NCBI RefSeq assembly: GCF_007846095.1
Contig: NZ_VOEI01000008.1
Span: 1 to 64,000, forward strand
DNA length: 64,000 nucleotides
Direction of reading: 5' to 3'
DNA from: Mucilaginibacter achroorhodeus
GTDB taxonomy: Bacteria; Bacteroidota; Bacteroidia; Sphingobacteriales; Sphingobacteriaceae
Positions within the stretch are counted from its first letter, which is position 1; the number at the start of each line of letters is the position of its first letter. This document shows positions 60,208-64,000 of this stretch, piece by piece. The notes beneath the pieces are model-generated. The model was not told where the DNA came from. It saw only the letters and a program-made list of their open reading frames with translations, and ran no database searches. Position numbers and translations under genes: made by a program.

Positions 60208-61500
60208 CTACTTCGAATTCATCAACTCTTCTATCTCCTCTGCTTCAATAGGTATGTGTGCCATCAGGTCGCGGTTACCATCAGCAGTTATTAAAATGTC
60301 ATTTTCTAAACGTATGCCTAAACCTTCCTCCGGGATATAAATGCCTGGTTCGCAGGTAAGGATGTTACCAACTTCAAATGCCTTATAGCGGCTGGCAAAG
60401 TCATGAACATCTAAGCCCAGGTGATGCGAGGTGCCGTGCATAAAATACTTTTTATACAAAGGCATTTTAGGGTCCTGCTTTTCCACCTCGTGCTTCTTAA
60501 GCAAACCAAGGCCAATAAGCTCACTTTCGATAATACGGCCTACCTCATCCTGGTACTCTGTAAGTATGGCTCCGGCAACTATCATTTTTGAGGCCGCCCT
60601 AAATACGCGTAAAACAGCATCATAAACATCGCGCTGGCGTTTGGTAAACCTGCCGTTCACCGGTATTGAGCGGCTCATGTCTGCATTGTAATTAGCATAC
60701 TCAGCAGCCCAATCAAATAAAACCACGTCGCCATCATTGCAAAACTGGTTATTATCTATATAATGCAGCACGTTTGCGTTCTTGCCCGATGCTATAATGG
60801 GGCTGTAAGCATGCCCTGTGGCGCGCTGCCTTAAAAATTCATGGGTTATCTCAGCTTCTATCTCATATTCTGTAACGCCGGGCTTTACAAATTTCAATGT
60901 TCTTATAAAGGCATCACGGGTAATGTCACAAGCTTTTTGGGTAAGTGCTATCTCTATTTCCGACTTCACCACACGCAAGTCGCGCAGTAACGGCGCAGCA
61001 CGTTCGTAATGATGTAAGGGATAACGCTCTTTAAGATCCTTTAGCATGCGCAGATCGCGGTACGGAACGCTATGCGCGTAACGGTCATTTTCGTTTGTAT
61101 TGATATATATATTATCTGCGTAGTTGATAATCGTATGCAATATGGTATCATACTCGTGCAGCCAAAATATTTGTTTTATGCCTGATGCTTTGCGAGCTTC
61201 TTCCTTAGTGTACTTATGACCCTCCCATACGGCAATATGCTCACTGGTTTGTCTTAAAAATAGTACTTCTCTGTATAGTGGATTAGGACAATCGGGGTAC
61301 AAAATAAGTACACTCTGTTCCTGATCTATCCCTGTCAGGTAAAAAAAATCAGGGTTTTGTTTAAAAATGAAAGTCTGGTCGCCATTACGCGGATACTCAT
61401 CATTCGAGTGAAAAATAGCTATTGAGTTCGATTTTAGTCGCTGAACGAAATTTTTTCTATTAATTGTAAATAACTGTTCGTCAACAGGAAGATATTTCAT
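60208..61500 (-). CDS. pepP: Xaa-Pro aminopeptidase (aminopeptidase P)
   Basis: 430 aa. The N-terminal AMP_N domain (about 1-165) is followed by the M24 pita-bread metallopeptidase domain. Metal ligands visible: Asp263 (LFDWAAEY), Asp274 (YNADMSRS), His359 (HGTSHHLGLDVHD), Glu384 (LTCEPGIY) and Glu399 (IRLENDIL). All are intact, so it should be an active Mn-dependent enzyme that removes the N-terminal residue before proline. Cytoplasmic, no signal peptide. Divergent from ompA, with 149 bases between. Confidence 0.94.
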   Translation of the reverse strand: MKYLPVDEQLFTINRKNFVQRLKSNSIAIFHSNDEYPRNGDQTFIFKQNPDFFYLTGIDQEQSVLILYPDCPNPLYREVLFLRQTSEHIAVWEGHKYTKEEARKASGIKQIFWLHEYDTILHTIINYADNIYINTNENDRYAHSVPYRDLRMLKDLKERYPLHHYERAAPLLRDLRVVKSEIEIALTQKACDITRDAFIRTLKFVKPGVTEYEIEAEITHEFLRQRATGHAYSPIIASGKNANVLHYIDNNQFCNDGDVVLFDWAAEYANYNADMSRSIPVNGRFTKRQRDVYDAVLRVFRAASKMIVAGAILTEYQDEVGRIIESELIGLGLLKKHEVEKQDPKMPLYKKYFMHGTSHHLGLDVHDFASRYKAFEVGNILTCEPGIYIPEEGLGIRLENDILITADGNRDLMAHIPIEAEEIEELMNSK

Positions 61501-61604
61501 AAACTAAAAAATATTGAATTTTAGAAAAACAAACTATTTGAAAGTTTGTAATAGATATTGTAAAAATTGGAACAGGATTTGGTATCCGTTTCAAACATAA
61601 TTAC

Positions 61605-61612
61605 TAATTTTG
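61605..61612 (+). promoter_or_regulatory. -7 element of the ompA gene
   Basis: TAATTTTG is an exact TAnnTTTG match, 37 bases before the ATG at 61650, which predicts a leader of about 30 bases. A TTG occurs 23 bases upstream. Confidence 0.45.
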
Positions 61613-61649
61613 ACAAAAAATCACAATTAAATCGTTTAATCTTAAAACT

Positions 61650-63020
61650 ATGAATTATTCTACATTACGAAAATCAGTAGCATTATCATTCGCTTCTCTG
61701 CTGGTTGCTGGTGTAGTTAGTGCGCAAACGGATTCTACCGCTACCACTACAACTACAACCACAATGAGCACAGACACAACAATGTCGTCTACACCCACTA
61801 ACGCTAAGGTATTTGGCGGTAGAGGTCAGTACAGAACCTGGAGCATTGGCTTAAACGCTGGTGTTACTTCTCCAACAATGGCAACCGGTGGTAGCCTTAA
61901 CGATTACCGTAACAACAAAGTACAATTAGGTTACGGTATCTCTTTCCGCGATCAATTAGGTCACAACTTTGGCTTACAATTAGACGTTCGCGGTGGTAAA
62001 GTTGCTGGTGACAACGCTCCGGCTACTGGTAGCTACTCAACCCGTTTCTACCAAGCTACTTTAAGCGGTGTTGTTAACGTTGCAACTATCGACTTCATCC
62101 GTCGTAAAAACTCTGTTAACTTCTTCATCAACGCTGGTGCTGGTTTGGCTATGTACAACCCAACTGGTGTTCTTCCAAACGGTCAAACTTTTAACTTCAA
62201 AGATGGTGGCCAGGCAAACGCTGGTACTGGCGAGTGGGTTAAAGAATACGTTATCCCGGTAGGTGCTGGTGTTAAGTTCCGCTTAAGCGAAGCAGTTGCT
62301 TTAAACTTAGGTTACACTCAAAACTTTATTGATGGTGGTAACTTTGACGGCCGTACAACTGGTAACAACAAAAAAGACCACTACTCTTACGGTTACGGTG
62401 GTTTAGAGTTCACCCTTGGCTCAAGCTCAAAACCAAGCTTAGAGTGGGTTAACCCAGTTGCTATGATGTATGACGAACTTTACGATGCAGCTCTTCGTCA
62501 AGAAGTTGAAGCTCTTAAAGGCCGTGTAACTAACGTAGAGAACGCTGTTAACGATCTTAAGAAAGATTCTGACGGTGACGGTGTATCTGATCAATTTGAC
62601 AAATGCCCTAACACTCCTGCTGGTAGCGTTGTTGACGGTTCTGGTTGTGTTATCGTATTCCCTAAAGCAGATTCAACTGCTGCGACTGCTGGTGTAGCTT
62701 ACTCTAACATCCAGTTCGAATTCGATAGCTCAGTATTACGTACTTCAGCTTACCCAGCATTAGATGCTACTTCAGCTGACCTACGTTCATCTGGTAAAAC
62801 TGTTGAGATCCAAGGTTACGCTTCATCTGAAGGTACTGCAGCTCACAACATGACTTTATCTCGTGACCGTGCTAACTCAGTAAAAACTTACTTAGTTAAC
62901 TCTGGTGTATCTGCTTCTAAATTGAAAGTTAAAGCTTTTGGTGAAACTAACCCAATCGCTGATAACTCAACTGAAGAAGGCCGTATCGCTAACCGTCGTG
63001 TTGCTTTCAAACAAAGATAA
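61650..63020 (+). CDS. OmpA-family outer-membrane protein with TSP3 repeat
   Basis: 456 aa. Signal peptide (about 1-25), a Thr/Ser-rich linker (about 27-50), a beta-barrel (about 60-270), a short coiled coil (about 285-310), one thrombospondin type 3 calcium-binding repeat (DSDGDGVSDQFDKCPNTPAG, about 308-327), and an OmpA peptidoglycan-binding domain (about 345-456, with RANSVKTYLVNSGV and FGETNPIADNSTEEGRIANR). Its codons are strongly biased to GGT, GCT and ACT, unlike the neighbours, consistent with very high expression. Such proteins link outer membrane and cell wall. Terminator follows at 63044. Confidence 0.93.
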   Translation: MNYSTLRKSVALSFASLLVAGVVSAQTDSTATTTTTTTMSTDTTMSSTPTNAKVFGGRGQYRTWSIGLNAGVTSPTMATGGSLNDYRNNKVQLGYGISFRDQLGHNFGLQLDVRGGKVAGDNAPATGSYSTRFYQATLSGVVNVATIDFIRRKNSVNFFINAGAGLAMYNPTGVLPNGQTFNFKDGGQANAGTGEWVKEYVIPVGAGVKFRLSEAVALNLGYTQNFIDGGNFDGRTTGNNKKDHYSYGYGGLEFTLGSSSKPSLEWVNPVAMMYDELYDAALRQEVEALKGRVTNVENAVNDLKKDSDGDGVSDQFDKCPNTPAGSVVDGSGCVIVFPKADSTAATAGVAYSNIQFEFDSSVLRTSAYPALDATSADLRSSGKTVEIQGYASSEGTAAHNMTLSRDRANSVKTYLVNSGVSASKLKVKAFGETNPIADNSTEEGRIANRRVAFKQR

Positions 63021-63043
63021 TTTCGATTAAATAATCTTTAAGA

Positions 63044-63071
63044 AGCCCCCCGAATAACTCGGGGGGCTTTC
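63044..63071 (+). terminator. Strong terminator after ompA
   Basis: AGCCCCCCGA pairs with TCGGGGGGCT around ATAAC, followed by TTCTTTTTTT. Confidence 0.9.
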
Positions 63072-63080
63072 TTTTTTTAT

Positions 63081-63088
63081 TAACTTTG
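63081..63088 (+). promoter_or_regulatory. -7 element of the 47-aa membrane protein gene
   Basis: TAACTTTG exactly fits TAnnTTTG and ends 4 bases before the ATG at 63093, so a leaderless mRNA is predicted. Confidence 0.4.
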
Positions 63089-63092
63089 TGAT

Positions 63093-63236
63093 ATGTACTT
63101 TTTTAGAAAGAAAGACCCAAACAGGCCAACCAGCTTTAACCTGAAGGTAATGCATACCATCAATGCCATTGCCATCATCATGTTTTTAGCAGGTATTATC
63201 TACAAGATTGCGCAGTGGTTATTTTTCTCTAAGTAA
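63093..63236 (+). CDS. 47-aa membrane protein (DUF6728-like)
   Basis: 47 aa from ATG 63093: charged head MYFFRKKDPNRPTSFNLKV, then a hydrophobic helix (about 21-42, TINAIAIIMFLAGIIYKIAQ), and a short tail. The head-plus-helix layout, with the motif DPNxPxSFNLxxMHTIN, matches my recollection of Bacteroidota DUF6728, a short inner-membrane protein of unknown role. The recollection is moderate. Followed after 18 bases by ridA. It has its own exact -7 element, so it is likely a true gene. Confidence 0.7.
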   Translation: MYFFRKKDPNRPTSFNLKVMHTINAIAIIMFLAGIIYKIAQWLFFSK

Positions 63237-63254
63237 AACACTTTCACATCGTTT

Positions 63255-63635
63255 ATGAAAACCATCATTAAAACTGATAAAGCACCGGCACCTATAGGCC
63301 CGTATAACCAGGCCGTTGCAGCAAACGGATTATTATTTGTATCTGGCCAGATCCCGGCAGACCCTTCAACCGGCGACATTGTAACTACCGGTATTACCGA
63401 CGAAGCTAAGTTGGTGATGGAAAATCTTAAAGCCATTTTAACCGAAGCCGGTTTAGGCTTTGATGCAGTAGTAAAGTCAACCATTTTTTTAACCGATATG
63501 CAAACCTTTGCCCAGGTTAATGAGGTGTATGGCTCATACTTTTCTGCCGATTTCCCTGCCCGCGAAACCGTACAGGTGGCAGCCCTGCCTAAGGGTGTAA
63601 ATGTTGAGATATCTGTAATTGCATTAAAGGACTGA
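63255..63635 (+). CDS. ridA: RidA family deaminase (2-iminobutanoate/2-iminopropanoate deaminase)
   Basis: 126 aa, the family standard length. The trimeric enzyme hydrolyses reactive enamine/imine intermediates made by PLP enzymes. The motif ARETVQVAALPKGVNVEI carries the substrate-binding Arg103 and Glu118, both conserved. The N-terminal strand IKTDKAPAPIGPYNQAVAAN is also typical. It lies 18 bases after the 47-aa membrane gene and 10 bases before recG, so the three may form an operon. Confidence 0.93.
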   Translation: MKTIIKTDKAPAPIGPYNQAVAANGLLFVSGQIPADPSTGDIVTTGITDEAKLVMENLKAILTEAGLGFDAVVKSTIFLTDMQTFAQVNEVYGSYFSADFPARETVQVAALPKGVNVEISVIALKD

Positions 63636-63645
63636 GTAATTTGCC

Positions 63646-64000
63646 TTGAATAGTCAGCATCTCCAAACTCCTATTGAGTATTTAAAAGGGGTAGGCCTCT
63701 CTCGCGCCGAGGTGCTTAAGAAAGAGCTGCAGATCTACACCTTTGAAGATCTGCTGAGGCATATCCCTTACAAGTATATTGACCGTACCCGCTTTTATAA
63801 GGCAAAGGACGTACAGCCCGATATGCCTTATGTACAGGTATTAGCCCGTGTTTTCAGTAAAGAAATAATGGGCGAAAAGCACACCAAGCGCCTGATAGTG
63901 CAGGCTAAGGACGATACCGGCGTTATTGAACTCGCCTGGTTCCAGGGCATAAAATGGGTGGAGAAGACAATTCAGATCGGAAAGGTTTACGTATTATTTG
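63646..64000 (+). CDS. recG: ATP-dependent DNA helicase RecG (5' part, cut by window edge)
   Basis: 118 codons visible from a TTG start at 63646; no ATG is in a better place. Translated as MNSQHLQTPIEYLKGVGLSR, the start of RecG in Bacteroidota. The N-terminal wedge domain shows EVLKKELQIYTFEDLLRHIP and FSKEIMGEKHTKRLIVQAKD, which fit the RecG OB-fold. RecG remodels stalled replication forks and Holliday junctions. The helicase domain lies beyond the window. Starts 10 bases after ridA. Confidence 0.85.
   Translation, partial: MNSQHLQTPIEYLKGVGLSRAEVLKKELQIYTFEDLLRHIPYKYIDRTRFYKAKDVQPDMPYVQVLARVFSKEIMGEKHTKRLIVQAKDDTGVIELAWFQGIKWVEKTIQIGKVYVLF

Noticed and set aside
1..64000. tRNA, rRNA, CRISPR or prophage
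   Set aside because: No cloverleaf with an anticodon arm, no rRNA-like stretch, no regularly spaced repeats and no phage structural genes were seen by eye in the gaps; a tRNA scan would be decisive.

Overview
The window looks like a chromosome segment from a member of the Bacteroidota, most likely family Sphingobacteriaceae and close to Mucilaginibacter. The grounds are a SusC/SusD pair, many carboxypeptidase-regulatory (CarboxypepD_reg) N-termini, a DUF5686 protein, the pdhA-pdhC pair without pdhB, an outer-membrane OmpA protein with a Thr-rich head, and promoters with the Bacteroidota -7 element TAnnTTTG. The taxon is inferred from gene content, not from a marker search. No rRNA, tRNA, CRISPR array or prophage is visible.

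Layout. 1-220: the tail of an IS3-like transposase and its presumed right end. 293-4199: a von Willebrand (vWA) protein divergent from an ECF sigma factor and a membrane-anchored anti-sigma-like protein. 4365-10306: mostly minus-strand housekeeping genes (ABC exporter, frr, RRM RNA-binding protein, GreA/B-like protein, CapA-like lipoprotein, NlpC/P60 hydrolase). 10758-13482: pyruvate dehydrogenase E1-alpha and E2. 13635-19028: subtilase, ALDH7-type dehydrogenase, TPR protein and a small acidic protein. 19080-30475: a polysaccharide utilisation locus on the minus strand, made of a membrane-tethered propeller/LuxR regulator, SusC, SusD, two PF10091 (GH144-like) glycosidases and an alpha/beta hydrolase. 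The family suggests beta-1,2-glucan as substrate.

30566-38938: trhO, a DUF5686 protein, kbl, a toxin-antitoxin pair wedged directly in front of pheS, a degenerate Rieske-like lipoprotein, a TetR regulator and a DUF421 protein with a zinc ribbon. 39051-42136: a likely four-gene operon (membrane protein, winged-helix regulator, CreD, ferritin-like protein) with two copies of the same 17-bp inverted repeat at two of its start sites. 42671-44305: an unusually clean palindromic promoter, a 36-codon ORF and rlmD. 44372-50118: Bax-inhibitor protein, an unknown 188-aa protein, murQ, an S41 protease and a NagZ-like GH3 enzyme (peptidoglycan recycling theme). 50292-59176: a beta-barrel protein and a surface-glycan cluster with five or six glycosyltransferases and an MsbA-like flippase. 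59273-64000: meaB, aminopeptidase P, ompA, a 47-aa membrane protein, ridA and the start of recG.

Most genes are ordinary core genes. The parts that most repay a second look are the intergenic DNA: the repeated ACTTTG-N5-CAAAGT operators around the CreD operon, the palindromic promoter before rlmD, the start-codon hairpin before the PUL hydrolase, and the toxin-antitoxin insertion before pheS. I did not find a clear large undescribed multi-gene system. The best candidate for a poorly described unit is the CreD / ferritin-like operon with its repeated operator.
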